The notes below the pieces were generated by a model. It was not told the origin of the DNA. It worked only from the letters and a program-made list of their open reading frames with translations, and ran no database searches. A stretch of 60,598 nucleotides of DNA from an uncultured Clostridia bacterium. Lineage in GTDB: Bacteria > Bacillota_I > Bacilli_A > RF39 > UBA660. Each line of letters begins with the position of its first letter. Position 1 is the first letter of the stretch. Positions 51,621-60,279 of this stretch are shown here, one piece after another. The translations under genes and the position numbers were made by a program. Location: assembly GCA_945871105.1 (NCBI GenBank), contig CAMBUO010000007.1, forward strand, positions 1 to 60,598, read 5' to 3'.

Positions 51621-52856
51621 ATGAATATGAAAAAAATTAAATATCTTATATTATTATTTTTAATATTACCTATTATGGTTAGGGCTAGTGATGCTGTTAA
51701 TTTTAAAGTTGGTAATCGTTTCTTTGAATCTTTTTTCGAAGCTTATCAATATGCTAGTTTAGATAATCCTTTAATTATTCTAAATGATATTAACTTTGAT
51801 GATACTTTAAATATTAATAAAAGTATTGAGATTAATTTAAATAATCATGATATAAGTAGTCCAAGAATGGTTTTTAAGTTAGATGGTGGTACTTTAAATT
51901 TAACTGGTAAGGGAACTGTTCGAGAAAGAAATCCTTATTATGGAGCGGTGGTTATTAAAGGATCAGAGACTAATCAAGAAGATTATAGTATTTTAAATGT
52001 ATCTTCCGATGTTACTTTAGAGGGATGGACAGGTATTTTTATTGATCAAAAAAATAAAAAAGCTTATGGAGTCAAGGTTAATTCTAATGCCAAAATTAAT
52101 GCTTTAAATGATACATCGGGTGATAGTGGAATTGGTATTTATGTTAATGGACAAATTAAAGATTCTGTAAATGCTCCAGAAATTAATTTAGGTAATAATT
52201 CTTATATTAAATCAACGGGACCAGGTATTTATTTAGCTGGATATAGTACTTTAAATGTTGATGGTTACATTGAAGGAATTGATTCTGGTTTATCTTTAAA
52301 ATCAGGAATTATTAATATTAATGGTGGAACAATTAAAGCAACAGGACCAGATAATACACCTACTAGTCCTAATGGCAATGGTACGAATAGTAGTGGAGCT
52401 GGTATTCAAATAGAATCCAATAATTCTTATGCTGGAAATATTGAATTAACTATTAATGATGGTAATATCATAAGTGAAAACGGTTATAGTTTCTATGAAT
52501 TTACAGCTACTCCAAGTACTAATACCAAAGTGAAAAACATTAATATTTTAAATGGAACTTTTACTTCTTTAAAAAACAATTTCTTATTATCCGATAGTTT
52601 TAAAACTACTCATCCCAAATTTATATCCGGTGGTAAATTTACCAGTGATGTTTCACCATATTTAAAAACTGGTTCTTTAAGTCATAATGACAATTATTAT
52701 CAAGTTGTTAGTAAAAATTTCGATAATATTAAAGATTTAACAATTAGTAAAAAGAATTTATTACCAATTATTATTATCATTACTTTTTTAATTGTTGTAC
52801 TAATTAATCTTTATTTATATACAAGAAAAAAATTATTAAAAAAAAAGAATAAGTAA
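51621..52856 (+). CDS. Secreted beta-helix surface protein with C-terminal membrane anchor
   Basis: About 411 aa: a signal peptide (KKIKYLILLFLILPIMVRA) and a long right-handed beta-helix-like repeat region of Asn/Gly/Ile-rich strands (LDGGTLNLTGKGTV, GIININGGTIKATG, LTINDGNI). The C-terminal TM helix (LLPIIIIITFLIVVLINLYLY) is followed by a Lys-rich tail. There is no LPxTG-like motif, so it is held by the membrane helix. No clear SD is seen; ATG 51621 or 51627 are both possible. It lies 29 nt after a terminator with no obvious promoter. Confidence 0.75.
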   Translation: MNMKKIKYLILLFLILPIMVRASDAVNFKVGNRFFESFFEAYQYASLDNPLIILNDINFDDTLNINKSIEINLNNHDISSPRMVFKLDGGTLNLTGKGTVRERNPYYGAVVIKGSETNQEDYSILNVSSDVTLEGWTGIFIDQKNKKAYGVKVNSNAKINALNDTSGDSGIGIYVNGQIKDSVNAPEINLGNNSYIKSTGPGIYLAGYSTLNVDGYIEGIDSGLSLKSGIININGGTIKATGPDNTPTSPNGNGTNSSGAGIQIESNNSYAGNIELTINDGNIISENGYSFYEFTATPSTNTKVKNINILNGTFTSLKNNFLLSDSFKTTHPKFISGGKFTSDVSPYLKTGSLSHNDNYYQVVSKNFDNIKDLTISKKNLLPIIIIITFLIVVLINLYLYTRKKLLKKKNK

Positions 52857-52858
52857 GT

Positions 52859-53050
52859 TTATTCTTTGATTTCTTCAATAGCTGATGTTGGACAAGATTC
52901 AATAGCATCGACTACAGCTTCTTTTTCTTCTGCATCAGTAATTTCACTTTTAATTACTTGTGATACACCATCTACTTCAAATACTTCTGGACAAATACTT
53001 TGACATGCACCACAGCCAATACAATTTTCTTCAATAACTTTTACTTTCAT
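52859..53050 (-). CDS. Small ferredoxin
   Basis: A 63-aa cytosolic electron carrier. CIGCGACQSICPEVF plus the distal ESCPTSAI form a single [4Fe-4S] site, with an extra Cys in the first motif. The size and the acidic C-terminal half match the Firmicutes Fer type. It is a likely partner of the PFOR encoded at 9-12.5 kb. It sits at the end of the era-recO operon strand with its own SD (GGAGGTAAAA). Confidence 0.92.
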   Translation of the reverse strand: MKVKVIEENCIGCGACQSICPEVFEVDGVSQVIKSEITDAEEKEAVVDAIESCPTSAIEEIKE

Positions 53051-53113
53051 TTTTACCTCCTACTTAATTATATTTATTTTCTTCATAATTAGCAAGTTAA
53101 AATATTTAATAAT

Positions 53114-53839
53114 TTAAAAAACTTCAAATTTCGTCTTATCTTTTAAATAAAGACCAGTATAAGTTTCATAATATTCACTAATAAAATTATTTATTTCTTG
53201 AATTACTTTCAAATTATTTATATTTAATTTATCTATTTTTTGAATATCAACACTTTGAAATAAATTTAATAATTTTAAAGTGTTTTTTTCAAATAAATAA
53301 GTATCTTGATAACAATTAGAACAAACGGATCCACCAAGTTTTAAATCAAAAGTTAAAATATCCTCGGAGCCACATCCTAAACAACTAGTAAAATTAGGTT
53401 TTACTCCTAGAAAATCTAAATATTTAATCTCTACAATATTCGTAATTAGTAAAGGATTAAAACTATTATTTATCTTAATTAAAGCATTCTTTAAAATTAC
53501 ATAAATATCCGGATTAAAATAATCTTTTAAAATACTTTTAGTAATATCAGTTAAATACATGGCATAATTCATTTTTTTAAAATCCGTTAAAATATATTTT
53601 AAAGAATCAATCGTATTTCCTTCTAATAAAAGAGAAATACCATTTTCTTTATAATTAATAGTAAAACTAGCTAAAGCTAATTTCATGCTAATACCACGTA
53701 GTTTACTTTTTAAAACTCGACAACCTTTAGACATAATTGAAATATAACCATAGTCTTTTGTTAAAACATTTAAAATTTTACTAGTTTCGCCATAATTAGT
53801 TTCATTTAATACTATTCCCTCGACGGTTATTTTTTCCAT
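53114..53839 (-). CDS. recO: DNA repair protein RecO
   Basis: RecFOR mediator, 241 aa. The N-terminal OB fold (EGIVLNETNYGETSKILNVLTKDYG) is followed by a helical domain and a Cys4 zinc site (CLGCGSED and CSNC). It lies directly downstream of yqzL and era, as in Bacillus. Confidence 0.95.
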   Translation of the reverse strand: MEKITVEGIVLNETNYGETSKILNVLTKDYGYISIMSKGCRVLKSKLRGISMKLALASFTINYKENGISLLLEGNTIDSLKYILTDFKKMNYAMYLTDITKSILKDYFNPDIYVILKNALIKINNSFNPLLITNIVEIKYLDFLGVKPNFTSCLGCGSEDILTFDLKLGGSVCSNCYQDTYLFEKNTLKLLNLFQSVDIQKIDKLNINNLKVIQEINNFISEYYETYTGLYLKDKTKFEVF

Positions 53840-53921
53840 TTGTACCTCTTACTTTATTATATAAAAGATAATAATTAACATTACCCGTTTTCATAAATAA
53901 ATCCCATAATACTTTTTCCAT
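53802..53921 (-). CDS. yqzL: YqzL-like small protein
   Basis: A 39-aa ORF starting MEKVLWDLFMKTGNVNYYLL, with GGTGATGAT directly before the ATG. It fits the YqzL family (W-x-x-F-x-x-TG-x-I/V-x-x-YLL) and its invariant position between era and recO in Bacillus. The function is unknown. It overlaps the first 38 nt of recO in another frame. Confidence 0.75.
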   Translation of the reverse strand: MEKVLWDLFMKTGNVNYYLLYNKVRGTNGKNNRRGNSIK

Positions 53922-53958
53922 ATCATCACCATTAATATAATGATGTTTTTTTAAAATT

Positions 53959-54855
53959 TTATTCAAGATCTAAATCATCTTTTAAACCAAGTTCTTGTAA
54001 ATATTTTTCACGATCACGCCAATTTTTAATGGTTTTAACATATAAAGATAAATATACTTTTTTATTAAAATATTCTTCTAAATCAATTCTTGCAGCTGTA
54101 CCAATTTTTTTTAACATTGATCCGTTTTTACCAATAATAATTTTTTTTAGATTATCTCGATCAACAATAATTAAAACTCCTAAACTAACTAAATCTTTAG
54201 TATTTTCATATTCTTCTAAATAACAGGTAACAGAATGTGGCACTTCATCATTAGTTTCTCTTAATACTTTTTCTCTTACTAATTCCGTTATCATCATAGA
54301 AGTTGGTTGATTAGTTAAATAAGTGTCATCATAGTATTTTTGATCATTTGGTAAATATTTTTTAATAGTTTTAATTAAAGCATCAATATTAGTATTTTTA
54401 AGAGAAGAAATAGGAACTATTTCTAAAAAATCATATAATTCTTTTAATTTATCAATTTCTTTTAAAAGAATTTCTTTATCTTTAAGTTTATCTATTTTTG
54501 TTAAGACTAAAATTACTTTTTGGTTATCTTGTTTTAATTTATCAAGAATAAAGCTATCTCCTTTCCCAAATCCTTCTTTAATATCAACTAAGAAAAGAAC
54601 TAAATCAACATTAGTAGTCATGGAATAAGCTTTTTTATTTAAAACGGTTCCTAATTTATGTTTTGGTTTATGAATACCTGGAGTATCAACAAAAACTATT
54701 TGAGAATCTTCATCATTATAAACACCTTCAATGATATTTCTAGTGGTTCCTGATTTATCCGAAGTAATAGCAATATGACGTTCTAAAATAGCATTTAAAA
54801 GAGTTGATTTTCCAACATTAGGACGTCCTACGATACTAACAAATCCAGATTTCAT
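53959..54855 (-). CDS. era: GTPase Era
   Basis: A GTPase binding the 16S rRNA 3' end in 30S assembly, 298 aa. G1 GRPNVGKST, G2 TTRN, G3 DTPG (FVDTPGIHKPKHKLG), G4 TKID and a C-terminal KH domain (IIIGKNGSMLKKIGTAARIDLE) are visible. It overlaps the cdd stop by 4 nt. Confidence 0.97.
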   Translation of the reverse strand: MKSGFVSIVGRPNVGKSTLLNAILERHIAITSDKSGTTRNIIEGVYNDEDSQIVFVDTPGIHKPKHKLGTVLNKKAYSMTTNVDLVLFLVDIKEGFGKGDSFILDKLKQDNQKVILVLTKIDKLKDKEILLKEIDKLKELYDFLEIVPISSLKNTNIDALIKTIKKYLPNDQKYYDDTYLTNQPTSMMITELVREKVLRETNDEVPHSVTCYLEEYENTKDLVSLGVLIIVDRDNLKKIIIGKNGSMLKKIGTAARIDLEEYFNKKVYLSLYVKTIKNWRDREKYLQELGLKDDLDLE

Positions 54856-55232
54856 AAATTATCCTCATTAAAGACTAAAGGTGTAAATTCTTCTAAAAGA
54901 TGTTTTTCTTCTTTATCTTTAGTATATAAGTAAACAAGCATATCAGGACTACAAAATTCAATTAAGACTTGTCTACAAATAAAACAAGGAGTAGCAATCT
55001 TCGAACTTGAATTCATGATATGAATTTCTTGAAAATCACCTTTTTTATAGCCATGACTAATAGCTGATAAGATAGCACTTCTTTCAGCACAAATAGTTGC
55101 ACCATAAGAAGCATTTTCGACATTAACCCCCATAAACTCTTGATTATCTTTGGTTTTAATAATACAAGCTACTTTAAAATGGGAATATGGAGCATAAGCA
55201 TTATCTAATAATTTTTCTAATTTATCTTTCAT
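54852..55232 (-). CDS. cdd: Cytidine deaminase
   Basis: A homotetrameric zinc deaminase, 126 aa. [12 protein letters not shown], the catalytic CAERSA (C-A-E) and PCFICRQVL (P-C-x-x-C) zinc ligands are all present. It overlaps rnhB by 11 nt at its start and era by 4 nt at its end. The position before era is conserved in Bacillus. Confidence 0.96.
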   Translation of the reverse strand: MKDKLEKLLDNAYAPYSHFKVACIIKTKDNQEFMGVNVENASYGATICAERSAILSAISHGYKKGDFQEIHIMNSSSKIATPCFICRQVLIEFCSPDMLVYLYTKDKEEKHLLEEFTPLVFNEDNL

Positions 55233-55845
55233 TTTTCATCCTTTCTAAATATTCTTTAACCGGAGCATAGCTTTTTCGATGTAAATCGATAATACCAAAT
55301 TGATTAATAGCTTCTAAATGTTTTTTAGTAGGATACCCTTTATTATGTTTAAAATCATACATTGGATATTTCTTATCTAATTCAATTAACATTCTGTCTC
55401 TTGTAACTTTTGCTATCACACTAGCAGCGGCAATACTTAAACTTTTACTATCACCTTTAATAATCGAATTACTAGGAATAGACGTGTCTAATTTCATAGC
55501 ATCAATTAATAAATATTCTGGTTTTGTAGCACAGTTTTTAATAGCATCTTGCATAGCTAATTTTGTAGCTTCATAAATATTTACTTCATCTATTTTTTTG
55601 GCTGATATAATTCCAACACCAATACTAAGAGCTTCTTTTTTTAAGATTTCATAAAACTGTTCTCTTTTCTTTTCACTTAGTTTTTTTGAATCGGTTAATC
55701 CTTCTAACTGATAATTTAACGGTAAAATAACACAAGCAGCTACAACTGGTCCAACTAAAGGACCTCTTCCTACTTCATCAATTCCACCAATTAAAGTTAT
55801 TCCTTGCTTAATTAATTCGCGTTCGTAAGTATATAAATCTTCCAT
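55222..55845 (-). CDS. rnhB: Ribonuclease HII
   Basis: Removes ribonucleotides from DNA, 207 aa. [17 protein letters not shown] carries the D-E pair, with LIDAMKLD and [12 protein letters not shown] following, then the [13 protein letters not shown] segment. It overlaps yqeY by 1 nt. Confidence 0.96.
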   Translation of the reverse strand: MEDLYTYERELIKQGITLIGGIDEVGRGPLVGPVVAACVILPLNYQLEGLTDSKKLSEKKREQFYEILKKEALSIGVGIISAKKIDEVNIYEATKLAMQDAIKNCATKPEYLLIDAMKLDTSIPSNSIIKGDSKSLSIAAASVIAKVTRDRMLIELDKKYPMYDFKHNKGYPTKKHLEAINQFGIIDLHRKSYAPVKEYLERMKNER

Positions 55846-56288
55846 TATAAATTACTAAGTTTATCTTTAATGATAAGACTTACTTCTTTCATATCACATT
55901 TACCTTTAACAAGAGGTGTTAATTCTTTCATAATAAGACCCATATCTTTAGATGAAGTTGGGTTAACTTTAACAAAGACAGAATCAATTAAATTCATTAA
56001 TTCATCATGGGATAATTGTTCTGGTAAATATTTACTTAATAATTCTATTTCAACATTAGTTTTTTCAATTAAATCAGAGCGATTTCCTTTTTCAAATTCC
56101 AAAATAGATTCTTTTCTGGTTTTAATTTGATGACTAATAACATCAATTACTAATTCATCAGTTATTTCAACTTTTTTATTAATATGTTCTAAATCAATTT
56201 CTCCTTTAACTCCTCTTAAAGTTTGTACTTTTAAAGTATCTTTTTCTTTCATTGCATCAACAATAGCTTTTTTTAATGTTTCATACAT
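55845..56288 (-). CDS. yqeY: YqeY (GatB/YqeY domain) protein
   Basis: A 147-aa protein related to the tail domain of Gat[53 protein letters not shown] and [24 protein letters not shown] are diagnostic. It is classically located next to rpsU; its exact role is unknown. The start is chosen for GGAAGGTGAT; an in-frame upstream ATG lacks an SD. Confidence 0.93.
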   Translation of the reverse strand: MYETLKKAIVDAMKEKDTLKVQTLRGVKGEIDLEHINKKVEITDELVIDVISHQIKTRKESILEFEKGNRSDLIEKTNVEIELLSKYLPEQLSHDELMNLIDSVFVKVNPTSSKDMGLIMKELTPLVKGKCDMKEVSLIIKDKLSNL

Positions 56289-56372
56289 AAATATCACCTT
56301 CCACTTTAATTTTATCAAATTGCTTTTATAAAGTCCATAAATCTATTGGAAAAAATTCATAAATCTAAGTTT

Positions 56373-56810
56373 TTATTTATTAATTAATCCTAATATTTCT
56401 AAAGAATAAATGGTAAATGGCGTTAAATCTTCTTTTTTTAAATCTTTAATAGAATACCAAGAAGCTCCTAGCGAATCTAATCCATCTGGAGTATCCTTTA
56501 TTTTACCTTCTTTAATATTAGTTTTATACAAAACACCTATATGCTGTAAATCTTCTACTCTCTTATCATCCATTTGCCATTTTATATTAACAGATTTAAT
56601 ATCTAAGAGTTTATAGTAGGTTACCTCAACTCCTACTTCTTCCATGATTTCTCTTTTTAAAGCATCTTCTGGAGTTTCCTCATGTTCAATTCCTCCACCT
56701 GGTAAATCTAAAAGTCCTTTATAACCTCCATAAGCTTTTTTTACTAATAAAATTTTATCATTATTTATTATTACACCATATGATCCAATATGTGTTTTTT
56801 TTATTATCAT
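56373..56810 (-). CDS. NUDIX hydrolase
   Basis: A 145-aa protein with a complete Nudix box (GGGIEHEETPEDALKREIMEEVGVE). It is related to MutT/ADP-ribose-type pyrophosphatases, but the substrate is not readable. The SD is AGGAGGATAT. It is inserted between rpsU and yqeY, which are adjacent in most Firmicutes, and follows the rpsU terminator. Confidence 0.92.
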   Translation of the reverse strand: MIIKKTHIGSYGVIINNDKILLVKKAYGGYKGLLDLPGGGIEHEETPEDALKREIMEEVGVEVTYYKLLDIKSVNIKWQMDDKRVEDLQHIGVLYKTNIKEGKIKDTPDGLDSLGASWYSIKDLKKEDLTPFTIYSLEILGLINK

Positions 56811-56827
56811 ATATCCTCCTAAATGAC

Positions 56828-56855
56828 TTAAAAAGACTAATCTCTCGACTAGTCT
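56828..56855 (-). terminator. Terminator of rpsU
   Basis: AGACTA / TAGTCT stem with a 10-nt loop and a T5 run lies between the rpsU stop and the NUDIX SD. Confidence 0.7.
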
Positions 56856-57043
56856 CTATTATTTTTTTCACGTTTACGTGCATTTTTTATTCCAGCTTTT
56901 TTAGCTTCACGTCTTCTAACGCCTGGTTTATCGTATGCTTCTCTTTTTTTGAATTCAGAAGGGATTCCATCTCGTGCAACTTTTTGTTTAAACTTTCTTA
57001 AAGCCCCGTCTAGATTACCGTTTCTAACAGCAACATGTGTCAT
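56849..57043 (-). CDS. rpsU: 30S ribosomal protein S21
   Basis: A 64-aa basic protein. LDGALRKFKQKVARDGIPSEFKKREAYDKPG and the RRREAKKAGIKNARK tail are typical S21. The SD GGGAGGGAG is strong, and the promoter lies ~35 nt upstream. Confidence 0.96.
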   Translation of the reverse strand: MTHVAVRNGNLDGALRKFKQKVARDGIPSEFKKREAYDKPGVRRREAKKAGIKNARKREKNNRD

Positions 57044-57079
57044 TCTTTACTCCCTCCCTTCGTTCTAAAATCAATATAG

Positions 57080-57108
57080 ATTATAACAAACTTTAAAACA
57101 AAATTCAA
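57080..57108 (-). promoter_or_regulatory. Promoter of rpsU
   Basis: TTGAAT - 17 bp - TATAAT, extended by TGT. A CGACAT...ATGTCG inverted repeat (57116-57163) lies just upstream, at the end of the bacteriocin operon, and may act as its terminator. Confidence 0.75.
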
Positions 57109-57165
57109 CCTAAATCGACATTTTTTCTAAAATATTATATGTTTTTTTCGTTTAAAGATGTCGCT

Positions 57166-57333
57166 TTACAGCAAATTAGAAGTAATTTCAAAAATATTTC
57201 TTAAAAATGTTCCATAATATTTTCCTATTTCTAAGATAACCCAAAACCAATATTTTAAGACAATAAAGCTAATTGGTATTAGAATAATTAATAACACGTA
57301 TCTAATTATATTATTATTTAATTTTAATTCCAT
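57166..57333 (-). CDS. Small membrane protein sharing a motif with the bacteriocin; candidate immunity protein
   Basis: A 55-aa ORF starting 1 nt after the stop of the second bacteriocin gene (TAAtATG), so translationally coupled. One TM helix spans ~residues 10-33 (IRYVLLIILIPISFIVLKYW). Next is WVILEIGKYYGTFLRNIFE, which aligns without gaps to VFKEIGQAFGSAIRR of the upstream bacteriocin. There is no GG leader. Position and topology fit a dedicated immunity protein, with the shared motif suggesting mimicry; a third, non-processed peptide is the alternative. Confidence 0.6.
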   Translation of the reverse strand: MELKLNNNIIRYVLLIILIPISFIVLKYWFWVILEIGKYYGTFLRNIFEITSNLL

Positions 57334-57334
57334 A

Positions 57335-57499
57335 TTACTTTATTTGACAAAGATTATGAGCAGTAAATCTTCGAATAGCACTTCCAAAGGCTTGACCAAT
57401 TTCTTTAAAAACACCTAAATAGCCTTTTAAAGCTGAAATAACGGCTCCACTTATAGTAGCTCCTCCTATAATATTTTTCATTTCTTCCTTACTTAACAT
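57335..57499 (-). CDS. Double-glycine leader bacteriocin precursor (peptide B)
   Basis: A 54-aa precursor with the leader MLSKEEMKNIIGG, ending in Gly-Gly for C39 peptidase cleavage. The ~41-residue mature part starts ATISGAVISALKGYLG, continues with EIGQAFGSAIRR (contains a G-x3-G) and ends NLCQIK with one Cys. It is amphipathic and cationic, as in unmodified class II bacteriocins. A perfect AGGAGGG SD is present. It is encoded 9 nt after peptide A, with exporter genes upstream. Confidence 0.8.
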   Translation of the reverse strand: MLSKEEMKNIIGGATISGAVISALKGYLGVFKEIGQAFGSAIRRFTAHNLCQIK

Positions 57500-57508
57500 A
57501 AAACCCTC

Positions 57509-57655
57509 CTAATTACATTTAACAGGTCTTGTAAACCCATCTAAAACACCTGAAATAAAAGCAATTGCTGAAGCAATCCCAAACATTGCTAATATCCAAG
57601 ATGATGCTGATCCTCCTTTAATATTTTTCATTTCATTAATTTTTAATTCTTGCAT
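57509..57655 (-). CDS. Double-glycine leader bacteriocin precursor (peptide A)
   Basis: A 48-aa precursor with the leader MQELKINEMKNIKGG. The ~33-residue mature part SASSWILAMFGIASAIAF... is strongly hydrophobic in the middle, has GxxxA-type spacing, and ends RPVKCN with one Cys. The leader shares EMKNI-x-GG with peptide B, pointing to the same exporter and perhaps a two-peptide (class IIb) toxin. The ATG directly follows the TAA of the accessory gene and uses AAAGGAG inside it. Confidence 0.8.
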   Translation of the reverse strand: MQELKINEMKNIKGGSASSWILAMFGIASAIAFISGVLDGFTRPVKCN

Positions 57656-58063
57656 TTAATCTTCTCCTTTCATATTTCTTAGTATAAATTTTAATAAAGT
57701 TTCTTCCTTAAAAACCAAAGGAATTTTTTTATTTTTAAAAATATTTATATTTTCCTTAAACTTTAATTCCAGATTATATTTTTTGTTTATTTCTTCAATA
57801 TTTATGATTTCATATTTAATTTTTTTATTATCAATAATTATTTCTTGACTATTTACTATCTTATTAAAGTTAAATAAATCTAAACTAGTAATTAATAAAG
57901 TATTATTAGTACTTAAACTATATTTTAAATCTAAACTATCTTTATTTTTAAACTTAAATAATTCTAAGCCAATAATTAATAGTATTATTAGAAGAAAAAT
58001 TAAATATAAACTAATTATTTTTCTAATCTTTAAATTATACTTATCAATCTCTTTAATAATCAT
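57656..58063 (-). CDS. Miniature HlyD-like bacteriocin secretion accessory protein
   Basis: A 135-aa protein with a short cytosolic start, one TM helix (~residues 15-36) and a ~95-residue outside domain of beta strands and Lys/Asn-rich loops ending KEETLLKFILRNM. The topology and operon position match the membrane-fusion accessory proteins of C39 ABC exporters, but it lacks the coiled coil and lipoyl-like parts (normal ~400 aa). It overlaps the exporter gene by 11 nt. Immunity is an alternative role. Confidence 0.6.
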   Translation of the reverse strand: MIIKEIDKYNLKIRKIISLYLIFLLIILLIIGLELFKFKNKDSLDLKYSLSTNNTLLITSLDLFNFNKIVNSQEIIIDNKKIKYEIINIEEINKKYNLELKFKENINIFKNKKIPLVFKEETLLKFILRNMKGED

Positions 58064-60122
58064 AAATAACTCCTTTATCTAATAAAACAAATTGTTGATA
58101 TAAATCTCTATTATTAAAACGATGACTAATAACAATAACTGTTTTATACTTTAAATAATCAAATAAATCTTTTAAAATATATCTTTCATTTTTAATATCA
58201 ATTGCACTTAAAGATTCATCAAAGATATAAATATCACTTTGTTTTACTAAAGCTCTAGCTAATAAAATTCTTTGTCTCTCTCCTCCTGATAAATTAGATC
58301 CATTGTTTTCTATTAACATAGAATCTTTTAAAATACTTCTTTTAATTATTTTATCAACACCGGTTAATTTTAAAATATTTAAATATTCTTGATAAGCTAT
58401 TTTATTATTTAAAACAATATTATTATAAATAGTATCTGTATATAAATATTCATCTTGGGATAAATAAGTTATTTTCTTTCGAATATCAAATAAATTATAA
58501 TAACTAAGTTCTCTATTATCAATTAAAATATCCCCTTCATAATTAGTTAAATACTTAACTAATAATTTCATTAAAGTACTTTTACCTACCCCACTTGTAC
58601 CATATAATAAAACTTTATTACCCGCGTTAATTTCTAAATTGTCACACTTTAAAATATTTTTAATATTATTATAAGAATATCTTAATTTAGAAAATTTAAT
58701 ATTTCCTATTAAATGATGATTAATATTTTTTAAATCAGGCTCTATTTTCTCTTTTGAAACATTGAATAATTCTTTAATTCGTAAAAAAGAAATACTTGCT
58801 TCTTTTAAAGATATTTGTAAAGAACTTAAATCTTGAATAGGATCAAAGTAATAAACTAATAAACTATTAAAAACCAATAAATTAGCTAAACTAAAATTAT
58901 TATTTAATACTTCATGAAATCCTAAATAAATAATAATTAATAAACCTAAACTATAGATTAAATTCTTTAAAAAGTTTTCTTGATAATATTTTCTTAATAA
59001 ACTAAAATTAGTATCTTGATAATCATGATATTTAACTAATAATTTATTTAATAAAGTGTCTTCTATTTGCATACCTTTTACAGTATTTATAGAAGTTAAA
59101 GATTCTATTAAATGATTATTGACAATTGATTCTTGTTCTTTTAAAGTTTTTAATTTTTTACTAATAATTAAGTTATAGAAATAATTAATTAATAAATAAA
59201 TTATAGTTAGAAAAATAGTTATTAAACCTAATTTTAAATTAATTTTTAAAATAACAACTAATAAAATAATAATCAAAACTAAATCAATTAATAATACACC
59301 AAGTAATTTACTAATAATATCGCGAATAGTAAATATATCTTGAATTCTAGTAACAATATCTCCTTTCGTATGATTTTGAAAATATAAATATGGAAGTTGA
59401 ATGATTTGTTCATATGTATCTTTTAATAAACTTTTATCAAGAATATGATTAATATAATTGATTAAGTTACTCCGAAATAAATTCGTTATTTCTTTTAAAA
59501 GAATAATACTTATTAAAAAGATAAATAAAAGTTGCATTGTCTTATTATTTTTATTATTTAATAAATCTAAGAAAAAAGAAAATTGGTAAGACATTATAAT
59601 ATTTGTAAGAGTATAAATTAAAGATAAGATAAATAGGATTAGGATAGTAATTTTATATTTTTTTACAAGAGGTAAGATGAGTATTTTTAAACCTTTTTCC
59701 TTATCTTGTTTTAAGATTTGATTTTTAGGTTTTAATAAGATATAAACATTAGTTGTTATTTTTTGAAATTCTTCTTTTGTTAATATTTTAATACCACAAC
59801 TTGGATCCATAATTGTAATATGTTTTGAAGTAACTTTCATAATAACAATAAAATGTCCTAAATTATTAATAATAACATGAGAAATTAAAGGTGTATCTTC
59901 TTTAATTGTTAAAATATCTCCTTTCATAGCTTTAGCTTCAAATCCTAAAATTTTACTACCTTCAACTAAATCATAAACACTTACTCCTTCTCTTGTTGTC
60001 TTAGTAATTTCTCTTAAATATTCTTTGGTAGCATAACCACCATAATATTTCATAATAGCCAATAGACATGCTACTCCACAATCTTTTAAATCAGTTTGTT
60101 TAACATATGATATTTTCTTCAT
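58053..60122 (-). CDS. Peptidase-containing ABC exporter for bacteriocin (C39 type)
   Basis: A 689-aa protein. The N-terminal C39 peptidase has catalytic Cys in LKDCGVACL, His in GHFIVI and Asp in MDPSCG, and cleaves Gly-Gly leaders. The TM domain (~residues 150-430) has about six helices. The ABC domain has Walker A LYGTSGVGKST, signature LSGGERQRILLARA, Walker B IYIFDE and a switch His (VIVISHR). It exports and matures the two peptides encoded downstream. The SD is CGGAGGGTGAA. Confidence 0.95.
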   Translation of the reverse strand: MKKISYVKQTDLKDCGVACLLAIMKYYGGYATKEYLREITKTTREGVSVYDLVEGSKILGFEAKAMKGDILTIKEDTPLISHVIINNLGHFIVIMKVTSKHITIMDPSCGIKILTKEEFQKITTNVYILLKPKNQILKQDKEKGLKILILPLVKKYKITILILFILSLIYTLTNIIMSYQFSFFLDLLNNKNNKTMQLLFIFLISIILLKEITNLFRSNLINYINHILDKSLLKDTYEQIIQLPYLYFQNHTKGDIVTRIQDIFTIRDIISKLLGVLLIDLVLIIILLVVILKINLKLGLITIFLTIIYLLINYFYNLIISKKLKTLKEQESIVNNHLIESLTSINTVKGMQIEDTLLNKLLVKYHDYQDTNFSLLRKYYQENFLKNLIYSLGLLIIIYLGFHEVLNNNFSLANLLVFNSLLVYYFDPIQDLSSLQISLKEASISFLRIKELFNVSKEKIEPDLKNINHHLIGNIKFSKLRYSYNNIKNILKCDNLEINAGNKVLLYGTSGVGKSTLMKLLVKYLTNYEGDILIDNRELSYYNLFDIRKKITYLSQDEYLYTDTIYNNIVLNNKIAYQEYLNILKLTGVDKIIKRSILKDSMLIENNGSNLSGGERQRILLARALVKQSDIYIFDESLSAIDIKNERYILKDLFDYLKYKTVIVISHRFNNRDLYQQFVLLDKGVIYDY

Positions 60123-60219
60123 TTCACCCTCCGAATATAATATAAGTTTTTTTAACTAATTATTAGGAAGAGAAAAATATTCAAAGATGCTTATTTAATA
60201 GGTATTTAGAAAGTTTTTT

Positions 60220-60260
60220 AGGTGAAAAAGTGTTCACCTTTTAAAAATCTATGTTATAAT
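60220..60260 (+). promoter_or_regulatory. Promoter with inverted-repeat operator for the LexA-like gene
   Basis: AGGTGAA-AAAGTG-TTCACCT (60220-60239) is an exact 7-bp inverted repeat. It overlaps the -35 position of a promoter whose -10 is TGT-TATAAT (60255-60260). This is a probable binding site of the divergent regulator, between it and the exporter gene. Confidence 0.6.
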
Positions 60261-60279
60261 AACCCCATTCGGGGGATTT

